DNA of 64,000 nt from contig CAZKRM010000009.1 of the NCBI GenBank assembly GCA_964555285.1, forward strand, positions 40,535-104,534, given 5' to 3'. A program made the position numbers and the translations under genes. A model generated the notes under the pieces. The model had not been told where the DNA came from. It worked only from the letters and a program-made list of their open reading frames with translations, and did not search any database. Source of the stretch: JBBIQV01 sp964555285. Its GTDB lineage: Bacteria > Nitrospirota > Nitrospiria > Nitrospirales > Nitrospiraceae. The number at the start of each line of letters is the position of its first letter. Within the stretch, counting starts at the first letter, position 1. This document shows positions 8,683-17,552 of this stretch, one piece after another.

Positions 8683-8760
8683 CACAAGGGGCGGGACATG
8701 AAGACCACCCATGCCGGCATGGAGATTTCCAATGCCGACTTCGGCGCGCTGGTGGAGGAT
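8683..8760 (+). pseudogene. Relic of a truncated haemoglobin (group I) C-terminal part
   Basis: The plus-strand reading HKGRDMKTTHAGMEISNADF followed by GALVED matches the conserved F/G-helix region of group I truncated haemoglobins (the usual pattern is GRxMKxxHxGMxIxxADFxALVEDL). The matching stretch stops abruptly after ALVED. No haem-pocket N-terminal half is found upstream, so this is a 26-codon relic. The rest of the 8484-8880 interval holds the promoter of the neighbouring gene and nothing else recognisable. Confidence 0.6.
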
Positions 8761-8880
8761 TGTTGCCGGTCGAGGCTCGTCTCACCGTCCAGGTAAAACA
8801 CCACACATCTGCCGATCATGGTATCCAGCGTCATCAGCCGGCCTTCATGAGGGCTGGAGAAGTGTAGGACGATGATCGGA

Positions 8881-9270
8881 TCAAGTCTGCCCGAGCCACC
8901 CTAGCGCATGCAATAACAGGATGGCAAGGGTGCAGAGGCCGAGCCCCCAGAAGCGGTAGTCGACCTCCTCGCGGCTCAAGCACCAGTTCAATACCGGTTG
9001 GCGCCAGGATGAGGGACTGGCCAGAAGAAAGATCCCTTTCGCGATCATGGAGATGCCGGTCACCGTCCAGAGAGGCTGATAACGGAAGTCTTGTGTGGAG
9101 GCGAGCAAGAGCACCCCGAGGAGTATGGGGATGACTTCCCAGCGGAATAAAGACGGCGACTGGGCACACACGTCTCGGAGTTTCGCGATCAGCGGGCGCG
9201 GGGCGATGAGTAGGCAGACCCCATCGGCCATCCAGATGCCGGCAACGGCGGCCAGGAGGTAAACAGTCAT
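8881..9270 (-). CDS. Four-helix membrane protein, hypothetical
   Basis: The 129-residue product has about four hydrophobic segments (residues about 3-23, 43-61, 70-88 and 106-126) and a conserved-looking WSV-like core (LWTVTGISMIAKGIFLL). It is an inner-membrane protein of unknown role. It is on the minus strand immediately downstream of gdhA, 58 bases away, and may be cotranscribed with it. Confidence 0.65.
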   Translation of the reverse strand: MTVYLLAAVAGIWMADGVCLLIAPRPLIAKLRDVCAQSPSLFRWEVIPILLGVLLLASTQDFRYQPLWTVTGISMIAKGIFLLASPSSWRQPVLNWCLSREEVDYRFWGLGLCTLAILLLHALGWLGQT

Positions 9271-9328
9271 GGAGCTCTCGCGGGAATGACGAAGACGAAC
9301 GGGATGGCAAAATGATACGGCACGAAGT

Positions 9329-10585
9329 TTACGGATACAAGCCGCGCTGCAAGTGCGCCTGGGCCACTTTGTCGATCCCGCTCATCAAGGCGGCCATGCG
9401 CATGGTCGTTCGCTTCTCGGTGGCAAAGTGCAGGGTCCGATGGAAGGCCTGCGTGATGATGTCGTGCAGGCGGTCCTGGATATCCTTTGCCTTCCAGAAG
9501 AAGCGTTGCAGGTCCTGGACCCATTCGAAATAGGAGACGATCACGCCGCCGGAGTTTGCCAAAATGTCAGGAATGATGAACACGCCCTTGTCGGTCAGGA
9601 TTCGATCCGCTTCCAGGGTGGTGGGGCCGTTCGCACCTTCCGCGAGTACGCGACACCGCAGCTTGGACGCATTCTTTTCGGTGATCTGCTCCGACAGCGC
9701 CGCGGGAACGAGCACGGTGCACTCGAGCTGGAGCAATTCTTCGTTGGTAATGAAGTCTCCTAATTTCGTATCACGGAGGGTCTGGCCGGACTGCCGATAA
9801 TGTTTCAGCAATTCGGGAATGTCGAGCCCCTTCGAATTGTAGAGCCCTCCGGACTCGTCGCTGACCGCCACGACGCGTGCGCCGCATTGTTGCATGATTA
9901 GAGCGGTGTGGGAGCCGACATTGCCGAATCCCTGCACCGCCACCGTCGCCTGGTCGATCGCAAGTTTCAGATGGCGCAGCGCCTCGATGGTCACGTTAAC
10001 CACACCGCGGCCGGTGGCCTCCTCGCGGCCCAGACTTCCCCCGATCACCAGCGGCTTGCCGGTCACGACGCCCTGTACCGCGTACCCCACTTGCTGGCTA
10101 TAGGTGTCCATGATCCAGGCCATCACTTGTGCGTCGGTACCGACATCCGGGGCAGGGACATCTTTATCCGGCCCGATGAGCGGAAAGATCTCTGCCGCAT
10201 AGCGGCGCGTCAGGCGTTGGAGCTCAGCACGCGACAACAGTTTGGGATTGACCTTCACGCCGCCTTTGGCGCCGCCGTAAGGAAGATCGGCCAGCGAGCA
10301 TTTCCAGGTCATCCACATCGCGAGTGCCGCCACCTCGCCGAGGCATACGTCCGGATGGTAGCGGATTCCGCCTTTCGACGGGCCTCGGGAAGAATCGTGC
10401 TGGACCCGGTAGCCGGTAAAGACCTCCACTCGACCGTTGTCCATTCTGACGGGGACGCTGACAACGAGCGACCGCTGGGGTAGTTTAAGGCGCTCCCGGA
10501 GATTCGGGTCGAGGTGCATGGCATCGGCGGCCTGGTCAAATTGCGCCACCGCGAGGCGAAAGGTCGGCGTATCGAGTTCGTGCAT
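9329..10585 (-). CDS. gdhA: Glutamate dehydrogenase (Glu/Leu/Phe/Val family)
   Basis: The enzyme interconverts glutamate with 2-oxoglutarate plus ammonia in the cytoplasm. The 418-residue length is normal for hexameric catabolic-type enzymes. It shows the substrate-site block PSKGGIRYHP, the catalytic-lysine motif LPYGGAKGGV, the acidic-site PAPDVGT, and the Rossmann motif VQGFGNVGSHTA. ATG at 10585 has GAGGAG three to four bases upstream; the longer start at 10606 is less likely. It follows lipB on the same strand with a 10-base gap, so HtrA-like protease, lipB and gdhA probably form one transcript. In a nitrogen-oxidising lineage it would serve ammonia assimilation or glutamate turnover. 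Confidence 0.95.
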   Translation of the reverse strand: MHELDTPTFRLAVAQFDQAADAMHLDPNLRERLKLPQRSLVVSVPVRMDNGRVEVFTGYRVQHDSSRGPSKGGIRYHPDVCLGEVAALAMWMTWKCSLADLPYGGAKGGVKVNPKLLSRAELQRLTRRYAAEIFPLIGPDKDVPAPDVGTDAQVMAWIMDTYSQQVGYAVQGVVTGKPLVIGGSLGREEATGRGVVNVTIEALRHLKLAIDQATVAVQGFGNVGSHTALIMQQCGARVVAVSDESGGLYNSKGLDIPELLKHYRQSGQTLRDTKLGDFITNEELLQLECTVLVPAALSEQITEKNASKLRCRVLAEGANGPTTLEADRILTDKGVFIIPDILANSGGVIVSYFEWVQDLQRFFWKAKDIQDRLHDIITQAFHRTLHFATEKRTTMRMAALMSGIDKVAQAHLQRGLYP

Positions 10586-10595
10586 GGGCTCCTCG

Positions 10596-11396
10596 TTACA
10601 ATTCAACCGGCGAACGCAGTCTGTCGGTGGACGGTGCGTCAGCGGGCACAGTATGAGCCGGATTCAATCCGGAATCGGTTCTCGCGGCCCACTCGATCCG
10701 GAAGACGTCGGCAAAATGCCTTGCGAGCGAGGTCCTCACTTGGGACTCGGCCGGTGGATTCCCCAGAACGCCGGCCATTGACGTGACCCGGCAGTTCGCC
10801 AGGCCACAGGGGACGATGCGGGAAAAGGGTGTCAGATCGACGGACACGTTCAACGAGAAGCCGTGCATGGTGATGCCGCGTGAGATGCGAACCCCCATCG
10901 CCGCAATCTTCGCGGGCGACTCGTGTCCCACCCACACGCCGGGCAAGTTGTCGAGGCGACGGCCGGCGATGCTCCACTCGGCCAACGTCCGGACGATCAC
11001 CTCTTCCAGCAACCGCATGTAGGATTTAGGACCGGAACAATAGTCCCTCAGACGCAGGATCGGATAGCCGACCACTTGGCCGGGGCCGTGATAGGTGACA
11101 GAACCGCCGCGGTCGGCGTGATAGACGGCGTAGCCATCTGACCGCAGGGCTTCCACGTCGCCGGTCCAGTGGGTGTCCTTCGTACTGCGTCCCAGCGTGT
11201 ACACCGGATCATGTTCGAGCAGGAGCAGCGTGTCCGGCCGCTGATCGTTCGCACGCTCTTCGTGCAAGGTTCGCTGAAGTTCCCACGCGGAGGCGTATGA
11301 AACCCGATCGAAGAGGTGCAACAGGCCGGGCCTGTTGGTCTGCGCCATCGGGGGAGAGTCACGGAGAGGATCGGCCTGCATAGCGAGAAGGGTCAT
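10596..11396 (-). CDS. lipB: Lipoyl(octanoyl) transferase LipB
   Basis: LipB moves the octanoyl group from octanoyl-ACP to lipoyl domains, the first step of lipoate synthesis. The signature RGGSVTYHGPGQVVGYPI (about residues 95-112) is intact. Further on are GVWVG and KIAAMGVRISRGITMHGFSLNV, which contains the conserved lysine and the acyl-site residues. The catalytic-cysteine block VPCGL is followed by VTSM. The product is 266 residues, slightly long because of an N-terminal extension. A later start at Met17 (11348) is possible. It is flanked by the HtrA-like protease and gdhA in a same-strand array. Confidence 0.95.
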   Translation of the reverse strand: MTLLAMQADPLRDSPPMAQTNRPGLLHLFDRVSYASAWELQRTLHEERANDQRPDTLLLLEHDPVYTLGRSTKDTHWTGDVEALRSDGYAVYHADRGGSVTYHGPGQVVGYPILRLRDYCSGPKSYMRLLEEVIVRTLAEWSIAGRRLDNLPGVWVGHESPAKIAAMGVRISRGITMHGFSLNVSVDLTPFSRIVPCGLANCRVTSMAGVLGNPPAESQVRTSLARHFADVFRIEWAARTDSGLNPAHTVPADAPSTDRLRSPVEL

Positions 11397-11406
11397 GGGT
11401 GCAACC

Positions 11407-12513
11407 CTACGGCGTCATCCCCGGTATGAGCGCTTTGTTCAGTGTCACCGTGGCTCCTCCATTTCGCCCTTGCAGAGTCAGTTGGATAGACGTCTGGTCT
11501 CCGTTTCGTAACAGGGCGTGCCAGAAGTCTCCCATGTTGTAAATCTGATGGGAGTCCACCGCCGTGATCACGTCGCCGGACTGGAGGCCGGCTTGGCCGG
11601 CCGGCTTCGCCGGATCGACGTGCAGCGCCAGGACCCCGCGATCGGCCTCCAGATCGAAGCTGGCCATGATACTCGGTGTGATGGTGACCGGGACGAAACC
11701 TAGGTCGGGCCGAAGCACCGATCCGCGAACGATCATCGACCGGATGTGCGGATAGATCGCGTCCGCCGAAATCGCGTAGCTGATCGCTTGAGCTAAAGGA
11801 TCGACGACGACGTTGATTCCCACGACGTGACCGGAGAGATCGACCAGAGGGCCACCGCTGTTCCCTGGATTGATTGCCGCGTCCGTCTGGATGAGATCGT
11901 ACAGTGTTTCGCCGTTGGGCGCGAGGACGGCTCGCCCCAGGGCGCTGACGACGCCGACTGTCACGGTTGACCCGCCCCGCGAGGCGAGAGGATTGAGGGG
12001 GTTACCTATCGCGACGACGGTTTCCCCGATTTCGAGAGACAGAGCCTGACCGAGACGAGCTGGGACTAGGTCTTGTGCCGCGATTTTCACCAACGCCAAA
12101 TCGAGCAGGAAGTCTCGAGCGACCACGCGTCCGGGCGTGAGTCGTCCGTTTGGCAAGCCGACGACCAAGCTTTTGACCCCCTCGACGAGGTGGTTGTTGG
12201 TCAGGATATACCCACCTTCATCGATGATGATTCCTGAACCGGATCCGGCGGGTGCGGAATGTGGAGAGGTGGCTGCAGCACCTCGTGTCAGGATCGTGAC
12301 GACCGACGGGCGAACCTTCGCCACGACAGCCGGCACGGATAAGATTTTTTCCTTGGGATCGCTCGACGCGGCCTCGGCATGGACGGTAGTCGGCGCGAAC
12401 AAGGCCATGCCCAGACACATCAGTGCCCACGTGGCTAGTGTCGTGATGCGGGGGCATTGCGAGGGGGGATGATCGATCGAGGTGGTGAAGAACATGAACG
12501 GCGTGCGTTCCAC
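11407..12513 (-). CDS. HtrA/Deg-like periplasmic serine protease with PDZ domain
   Basis: The trypsin-like triad is visible: His108 in TNNHLV, Asp138 in DLALVKI, Ser219 in NPGNSGGPLV. One C-terminal PDZ domain (about residues 285-360, with AGLQSGDVITAVDS) makes it a DegS/HtrA-like single-PDZ enzyme of 368 residues. The N-terminus contains a hydrophobic signal or anchor (about 24-46, ending VHAEA). The role is quality control of envelope proteins or stress signalling. The N-terminal 20 residues before the signal are unusual; a start at Met32 would give a more typical signal sequence. It lies just downstream of a sigma factor gene, from which it is separated by a terminator. Confidence 0.92.
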   Translation of the reverse strand: MERTPFMFFTTSIDHPPSQCPRITTLATWALMCLGMALFAPTTVHAEAASSDPKEKILSVPAVVAKVRPSVVTILTRGAAATSPHSAPAGSGSGIIIDEGGYILTNNHLVEGVKSLVVGLPNGRLTPGRVVARDFLLDLALVKIAAQDLVPARLGQALSLEIGETVVAIGNPLNPLASRGGSTVTVGVVSALGRAVLAPNGETLYDLIQTDAAINPGNSGGPLVDLSGHVVGINVVVDPLAQAISYAISADAIYPHIRSMIVRGSVLRPDLGFVPVTITPSIMASFDLEADRGVLALHVDPAKPAGQAGLQSGDVITAVDSHQIYNMGDFWHALLRNGDQTSIQLTLQGRNGGATVTLNKALIPGMTP

Positions 12514-12550
12514 AGGCCCATTCTCTCACAACTCGTGGGTTGGCGGAAGC

Positions 12551-12590
12551 TCCGACAAACAAAACGGGCGAGGGAGCTTCCCCTCGCCCG
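12551..12590 (-). terminator. Rho-independent terminator of the sigma-factor gene
   Basis: 12565-12590 is a perfect 10-bp hairpin (CGGGCGAGGG with its complement around a six-base loop). On the minus strand it is followed by TTTTGTTTGT. It sits between the sigma gene stop (12621) and the protease start (12513). Confidence 0.85.
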
Positions 12591-12620
12591 CCTGGTGTAC
12601 GCAGATCCTCGGACCTGGCC

Positions 12621-13886
12621 TTACCTGATCGCGGTGAACAGTTGCCTGACCTCCGGCGTTTTCAGTTTCTTCAGCGCCTTGGCCTCGATCTGCCTGATGC
12701 GTTCCCTTGTCACCGAGAGGCTTTGACCCACTTGTTCGAGGGTTCGAGGCTGATCCTCCCCGATGCCGAATCGCAAGCGGATCACCGTCTGTTCACGTGG
12801 CGTCAGAGTGCTCAGGATGCGGTCGAGCTCCCTCGTCAGCTCGGTCCGGTGGACATGCGCATCGGGCGACACCGCCCGATGATCCGGCAACAGGTCGCCG
12901 AATTGGGTGTCGCCATCCCCGATGGGATTTTCCAGGGCGATCGGTTCCTGAAACGCCTGAACGGTGTCGTGCAACCGATCGGGTCGTATCTGCAACGCGC
13001 TCGCCACTTCCTCCAGCCGTGCCGGGCGGCCAAGCTGCTGGCCCAGCCGACGCGACACACGCAGGATCCGGTTGGAGGCTTCGGTCTGATGGACCGGAAT
13101 ACGGATGGTTCGGGACTGGTCGGCTAACGCGCGCGTGATGCCCTGTCTGATCCACCAGGTGGCGTAGGTACTGAATTTGAATCCCTTGCGATACTGATAA
13201 CGCTCCGCGGCTTTCATCAGTCCGATGTTGCCTTCTTGCACAAGGTCGAGCAACGTCAGGCCACGTCCTGTGTAATGCTTGGCCACATCGACGACCAACC
13301 GCAAATTGCAGCGGACCAACTCGTCCTTCGCCGTTTCCAGTACGATACGGGACGTGCGCAACTGCGTGAGGGAAGCCTTCAGTCGCTTGTGGATGGACGG
13401 CGCTGTCTTGCCCGAGCGCTTGGCTTCGCGCAACAGGGTGGTCAGACCGGCGTCTGCCTTGTTGAGCACGGTCGCGGAGAGGCCGCTCAGCCGTCGGATC
13501 TCTTGGAGTGTCCGGATGGCCGTTGCCGTATGCTCGGATCGCTTCACACGCGAGGCCGTCTTGATCGCCTGGCGAAGAGCGGTCCGGCTCGCGGAGGTTC
13601 CAACATCGATGCGCTTGGCGATCGTCACCTCTTCCTCTCGCGTCAAGAGCGGCCGCTCCCCGAAGGAATGAAAGTAGAGCGATTCGAGGACGAACGGCCC
13701 CTGCCGTTGAACCTCGCGCGGCTTCGCTTCCGGTGGTTCTGCCGACTCGGCGATCTCCGCCGAATCGCGGCCGATTGCGTCGAGCAGGCCACTGGCCTGG
13801 GCATCGTCCGCATCGAGCTCGACGGTGGCGGATACCTTCTCTTCTTGGTCTTCTTGTACGCGATCGAGACCGAAATCGTCATTCAT
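12621..13886 (-). CDS. RpoD-like sigma-70 factor (group 1/2)
   Basis: The 421-residue protein has sigma region 1.2 (LTREEEVTIAKRI, about residues 80-92), region 2 (LRLVVDVAKHYTGRGLTLLDL... then FKFSTYATWWIRQGI, the core-binding and -10-recognition helix), region 3 (RIPVHQTE...), and region 4 with the helix-turn-helix TLEQVGQSLSVTRERIRQIE (about 385-404). It ends KLKTPEVRQL, typical of primary-type sigmas. A spacer of about 110 residues separates regions 1.2 and 2. It lacks the long region 1.1 of housekeeping RpoD, so it may be a group 2 paralogue (RpoS-like role). The start has AGAGGTGAAG just upstream. The 299 bases upstream to 14185 show no other gene. Confidence 0.9.
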   Translation of the reverse strand: MNDDFGLDRVQEDQEEKVSATVELDADDAQASGLLDAIGRDSAEIAESAEPPEAKPREVQRQGPFVLESLYFHSFGERPLLTREEEVTIAKRIDVGTSASRTALRQAIKTASRVKRSEHTATAIRTLQEIRRLSGLSATVLNKADAGLTTLLREAKRSGKTAPSIHKRLKASLTQLRTSRIVLETAKDELVRCNLRLVVDVAKHYTGRGLTLLDLVQEGNIGLMKAAERYQYRKGFKFSTYATWWIRQGITRALADQSRTIRIPVHQTEASNRILRVSRRLGQQLGRPARLEEVASALQIRPDRLHDTVQAFQEPIALENPIGDGDTQFGDLLPDHRAVSPDAHVHRTELTRELDRILSTLTPREQTVIRLRFGIGEDQPRTLEQVGQSLSVTRERIRQIEAKALKKLKTPEVRQLFTAIR

Positions 13887-14185
13887 CTCTTCACCTCTTT
13901 CCCATTCCGTAGCGTGGGCGTCATCCGCTGGGATAGGCCAACGCTCTTACTCATACACCTATTTAGAGCCTGGGGATCGCGAAAAGGATTCGGTCCGCCG
14001 CAATGTTGCGCATCCCGATTGTTCTACCGACTCTACGGAGCAAATCCTATGCTGGATGGGTGACGCGCGAAGGCGGGCCGATGAAGATGGGAGAAAGGCC
14101 GAAGAGTCAAGCAGGTAGGCCGATAGATAAGAAATGTCTAATGATCGGGAGGCCTGCGGACTCCCGGAACACTGTGGCGGAAAAC

Positions 14186-14965
14186 CTATGGTGTCGCCTT
14201 CTTGCCCCACTCCTTGAGAAACGGCGCAATGGTGTCGATCGGGATCGGAAAGATCGTCGTGGAGTTCTTCTCGGCGGCGATCTCGACGAGCGTTTGGAGG
14301 TAGCGCAGTTGCAAGGCGGCCGGGTTCCGGCTGATCACGTCGGCGGCATCAGCCAGGCGTTGCGACGCCTCGAATTCGCCCTGCGCATGGATGACTTTGG
14401 CACGGCGCTCGCGCTCCGCCTCGGCTTGCCTGGCGATGGCGCGTTGCATTTCCTGCGGCAGGTCCACGTTCTTGACTTCAACGGCGGTGACTTTGACGCC
14501 CCACGGTTCTGTCTGTTGATCGATGATCCGTTGGAGATCGGCGTTGATCTGCTCCCGTTTGGACAGGAGGTCATCGAGCTGACTCTGCCCCAGCACGCTG
14601 CGGAGTGTCGTCTGAGACATCATGGACGTGGCGTAGAGGTAATCTTCGACTTGGATGACGGCTCTCTCCTGGTCCACGACCCGAAAGTAAATGACCGCGT
14701 TCACCTTGACGGTGACGTTATCCCTCGTGATGACGTCCTGGGGCGGCACGTCCATCGCCACCGTCCGCAATGTGACACGAACCAGCTTGTCGATGAACGG
14801 GATGATGACCACGACGCCAGGACCATTCCCGCCGATGAGCCCACGGGCCAGCCGCCCCCATCGGAAGATCACCGCACGTTCGTACTCCCGGAGAACGTTA
14901 AACCCCATCAGGATCAACACAGCTCCCAGAACCAGGATCGCGAATGGACTCGCTAACAGATTCAT
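14186..14965 (-). CDS. Slipin / stomatin-like SPFH protein
   Basis: A 259-residue membrane scaffold protein: one N-terminal hydrophobic anchor (about residues 5-22), then an SPFH/band-7 domain with the p-stomatin signatures RAVIFRWGRLARGLIGGNGPG-like entry and a C-terminal coiled coil (AIARQAEAERERRAKVIHAQGEFEA). ATG at 14965 is preferred because it starts one base after the stop of the NfeD gene; a longer frame start lies inside that gene. P-stomatins are cleaved by NfeD-type proteases in the archaeal PH1511/PH1510 pair, so these two form a membrane-quality module. Confidence 0.92.
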   Translation of the reverse strand: MNLLASPFAILVLGAVLILMGFNVLREYERAVIFRWGRLARGLIGGNGPGVVVIIPFIDKLVRVTLRTVAMDVPPQDVITRDNVTVKVNAVIYFRVVDQERAVIQVEDYLYATSMMSQTTLRSVLGQSQLDDLLSKREQINADLQRIIDQQTEPWGVKVTAVEVKNVDLPQEMQRAIARQAEAERERRAKVIHAQGEFEASQRLADAADVISRNPAALQLRYLQTLVEIAAEKNSTTIFPIPIDTIAPFLKEWGKKATP

Positions 14966-14966
14966 C

Positions 14967-16301
14967 TCAGGCCTCTTTCTTCTTAGAGAGGGGTTTGACA
15001 TACAAACACAAGCCTTCCACGCGGGTCACTTCAGCTTCGTCGCCGGGCTGGAGCGGCTGCTCACTGATGGCCTCCCAGAGTTCGCCATGCACAGCCAGTT
15101 GCCCGTGGGGAGCCAGCGCCGTTTTGACAATTCCCACCAGGCCCACCATCCCCTCGCGGCCGGTCACCGGTTGCCGCCGCATCGCTCTGACTCCCATCCC
15201 GACGATAAAAAGCGAGAAGGCAGCGGCCAGCGTGACAACCGGCAGAATGACCGACCATGAAATCTGAAGGAACTCGGCATCGGTCTTGATCAGCATGACG
15301 GATCCGAGGATCATCGAGATGACCCCGCCGATGGCCAGCAAGCCGAAACTGGTCACGGTGGCCTCCAACACGAAGAAGACAATTCCGAGGAGGATCAACA
15401 GCACGCCTGCGTAGTTCACCGGTAATGATTGCAGGGAATAGAAGGCGAGGATCAAGCTGATCGCCCCGACGATGCCGGGTAGAATCGCGCCGGGGTTATA
15501 GAGCTCGGCGAGGATTCCAATGGTGCCGATCGTCATGAGCAGATAGGCGATGTTCGGATCGCTGAGTGCCTTGAGGAGTTCGAGGCGGAGCCCCATCGGG
15601 AATTCGCGAACGGTTGACTCTGCCGTTCGCAGGACCGAAGGGCCGGTCGGTAGCGACACCGGCCGTCCGTCCAATTGTTTGAGCAGCCCCGGCACGTCCT
15701 CCGCGACCAGATCGATGATCTTCAGTTTCAGCGCTTCCCGCTCCGTTACGGACACGCTCTTGCGCACGGCATCCTCTGCCCAGGCCACGTTCCGCCCGCG
15801 TTGCTCGGCGATCGACTTGATGTAGGCCACGGAGTCGTTCTCGACCTTTTCCTTCATCGTCTTGTCCATCTCGCCCCCTCCCATTGCGACGGGGTGGGCG
15901 GCACCGATGTTCGTACCGGGAGCCATCGCAGCCACGTGCGCGGCGATGGTGATGAACACGCCGGCAGAGGCCGCGCGTCCGCCGGACGGAGACACGTAGA
16001 CCACCACGGGAATTGCGGCGCTGGTCATATCCTTAATAATGAGGCGCATGGAGGTGTCGAGGCCACCGGGCGTATCGAGGCGGATGATCAAGGCCTGAGC
16101 CCCGCTCTCTTGCGCAGAGGCGAGCGCATCGTGCAGGTACTCGGCGGCGACAGGGTTGATGACACCTTCGTAAGTGGCGAGCACCACGGACGATTCGGCT
16201 GGCGCGTGAGGCGGTTCCGCAAACAAGGCGGTGAGGCACGCAACGAGAGCGAGAATCAGCCGGGGGAGCAGCGAACGGGGACGGCTTCTCGGGTAATTCA
16301 T
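14967..16301 (-). CDS. nfeD: NfeD-type membrane serine protease (STOPP, long form)
   Basis: The 444-residue product has a signal peptide (to about residue 37), then a ClpP/crotonase-like serine-protease domain with VYVSPSGGRAASAG (Ser in GRAASAG as nucleophile and a downstream lysine of the Ser-Lys dyad). A block of about four membrane helices follows (residues about 240-375), then a C-terminal OB-fold NfeD domain (REGMVGLVGIVKTAL...). This is the full-length form that pairs with p-stomatin. ATG at 16301 is chosen over a GTG 33 bases upstream because the signal peptide then begins with the usual basic n-region. It is first gene of the two-gene operon with the slipin. Confidence 0.92.
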   Translation of the reverse strand: MNYPRSRPRSLLPRLILALVACLTALFAEPPHAPAESSVVLATYEGVINPVAAEYLHDALASAQESGAQALIIRLDTPGGLDTSMRLIIKDMTSAAIPVVVYVSPSGGRAASAGVFITIAAHVAAMAPGTNIGAAHPVAMGGGEMDKTMKEKVENDSVAYIKSIAEQRGRNVAWAEDAVRKSVSVTEREALKLKIIDLVAEDVPGLLKQLDGRPVSLPTGPSVLRTAESTVREFPMGLRLELLKALSDPNIAYLLMTIGTIGILAELYNPGAILPGIVGAISLILAFYSLQSLPVNYAGVLLILLGIVFFVLEATVTSFGLLAIGGVISMILGSVMLIKTDAEFLQISWSVILPVVTLAAAFSLFIVGMGVRAMRRQPVTGREGMVGLVGIVKTALAPHGQLAVHGELWEAISEQPLQPGDEAEVTRVEGLCLYVKPLSKKKEA

Positions 16302-16398
16302 CGAGGTGTCCCTACCAATCAAGACCGTCGGCACAGTAATGTGGAACGAGCGTCTGGATCATACGGTCCACCCGATACCCTGTCAAGAAAGGAGGCGG

Positions 16399-16493
16399 GG
16401 GGTGGGTGCGGGGTCCTCCTATGCTCCCGGAGCCCGCGCGCTCGGAAGCACGCTCGCTCGACGGCCGCAGTTGGAGGACCCCGCACCCACCCC
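16399..16493. repeat. 21-bp perfect inverted repeat with 53-base centre
   Basis: 16399-16419 and 16473-16493 are exact reverse complements (GGGGTGGGTGCGG... versus its complement). The centre contains CG-rich sequence but no open frame. It lies between the divergent nfeD and trmI genes, so it is not a normal terminator of either. The remaining part of 16302-16673 shows only the trmI promoter. Confidence 0.8.
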
Positions 16494-16635
16494 GCATGAA
16501 TGAGAACGAATCGAAGGAAGAAGAGAGACGTGAGGATGTGCTCGGTGGACGAGCGGAAGAGCAGGCAGCCCCATCGGCTACGGGGCAGAGAGAAAGAGGT
16601 AGTAGGGCAGCAGGACAACGTGCGGTCAGGTGTTG

Positions 16636-16664
16636 TTGAAAACTCAGAGCGGCGCTTCTAGAAT
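16636..16664 (+). promoter_or_regulatory. Sigma-70-type promoter of trmI
   Basis: TTGAAA (16636-16641), 17-base spacer and TAGAAT (16659-16664). Initiation seven or so bases downstream would fall at or next to the ATG at 16674, giving a very short or absent leader. Confidence 0.65.
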
Positions 16665-16673
16665 GGGGCCACG

Positions 16674-17552
16674 ATGTCGTTTCTGCAAAATGGCGAACGC
16701 ATTCACTTGGTCGACAAGAAGGGGCGATCGTACGCGCTGACCCTGAAGGCCGGGGATCGGTTTCAGTTTAGTGGAGAGACGATCCTGCACGATAGCCTGA
16801 TCGGTAAGCCGGACGGATCGTTAGTGGAGTTGTCTCGAGGGAAGCGCATGCTCGCGTTGCGGCCCACGTTCGGCGAGTATGTCGTGAAAATGCCGCGCGG
16901 GGCGCAGGTGCTCTATCCCAAGGACCTGGCGCTGATCACCATGTGGGCGGATGTGTACCCGGGCGCCCGCGTGTTTGAAGCGGGGACCGGGTCCGGTGCC
17001 TTGACGATGGCCCTATTGCGGGCGGTCGGGCCGAAGGGATCGGTCGTGACCTACGAAGCGCGGGAAGACTTTGCCCGGACGGCCGTGACAAACATCGAAC
17101 GGTACCTCGGTACCCAAGCTACTCTCACCCTCTGCCGCAAGAACGCCTATGAGGGGATCGATCTTCCAGAAGATGGAATTCCTTTCGACCGGCTCGTGCT
17201 GGATCTGCCGGAACCCTGGCAGGTGGTGCCGCATGCGGCGAAGGTCTTGCGGTCGGGCGGCGTGTATCTGAGTTTCGTGCCGACGGTCCCTCAAGTGATG
17301 CAGACGGTTGAAGCCCTTGAGCGAGCCGCCGTGTTCGGGATGATTGAGAACTTCGAGACCCTCTTGCGTACCTGGTCCATTCGAGGGAGAAGCGTCAGGC
17401 CGGATCATCGTATGGTCGCCCATTCCGGCTTCCTCACCGTGGCAAGGAAAGTCGAGCCAGGGCTCTGGTCCGGTGGTGGTCCAGCGCCGCTCGTGGCCGA
17501 TGTTGACGATGGGTCAACCATCTCTGGAGATGCGGACGGGGAACACCAATGA
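16674..17552 (+). CDS. trmI: tRNA (adenine-58-N1)-methyltransferase TrmI
   Basis: Uses S-adenosylmethionine to methylate N1 of A58 in the tRNA T-loop. The N-terminal beta domain (residues 1-80) is followed by the Rossmann SAM-binding motif VFEAGTGSGALT (100-111). Later come VTYEAREDFARTAVTNIE and the catalytic-site LVLDLPEPW, all diagnostic for the TrmI/Trm61 family. The 292-residue length fits. It has no Shine-Dalgarno sequence in its very short leader. Its stop overlaps the next gene's start (ATGA), so trmI, the SDR and the secreted protein are translationally coupled. Confidence 0.93.
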   Translation: MSFLQNGERIHLVDKKGRSYALTLKAGDRFQFSGETILHDSLIGKPDGSLVELSRGKRMLALRPTFGEYVVKMPRGAQVLYPKDLALITMWADVYPGARVFEAGTGSGALTMALLRAVGPKGSVVTYEAREDFARTAVTNIERYLGTQATLTLCRKNAYEGIDLPEDGIPFDRLVLDLPEPWQVVPHAAKVLRSGGVYLSFVPTVPQVMQTVEALERAAVFGMIENFETLLRTWSIRGRSVRPDHRMVAHSGFLTVARKVEPGLWSGGGPAPLVADVDDGSTISGDADGEHQ

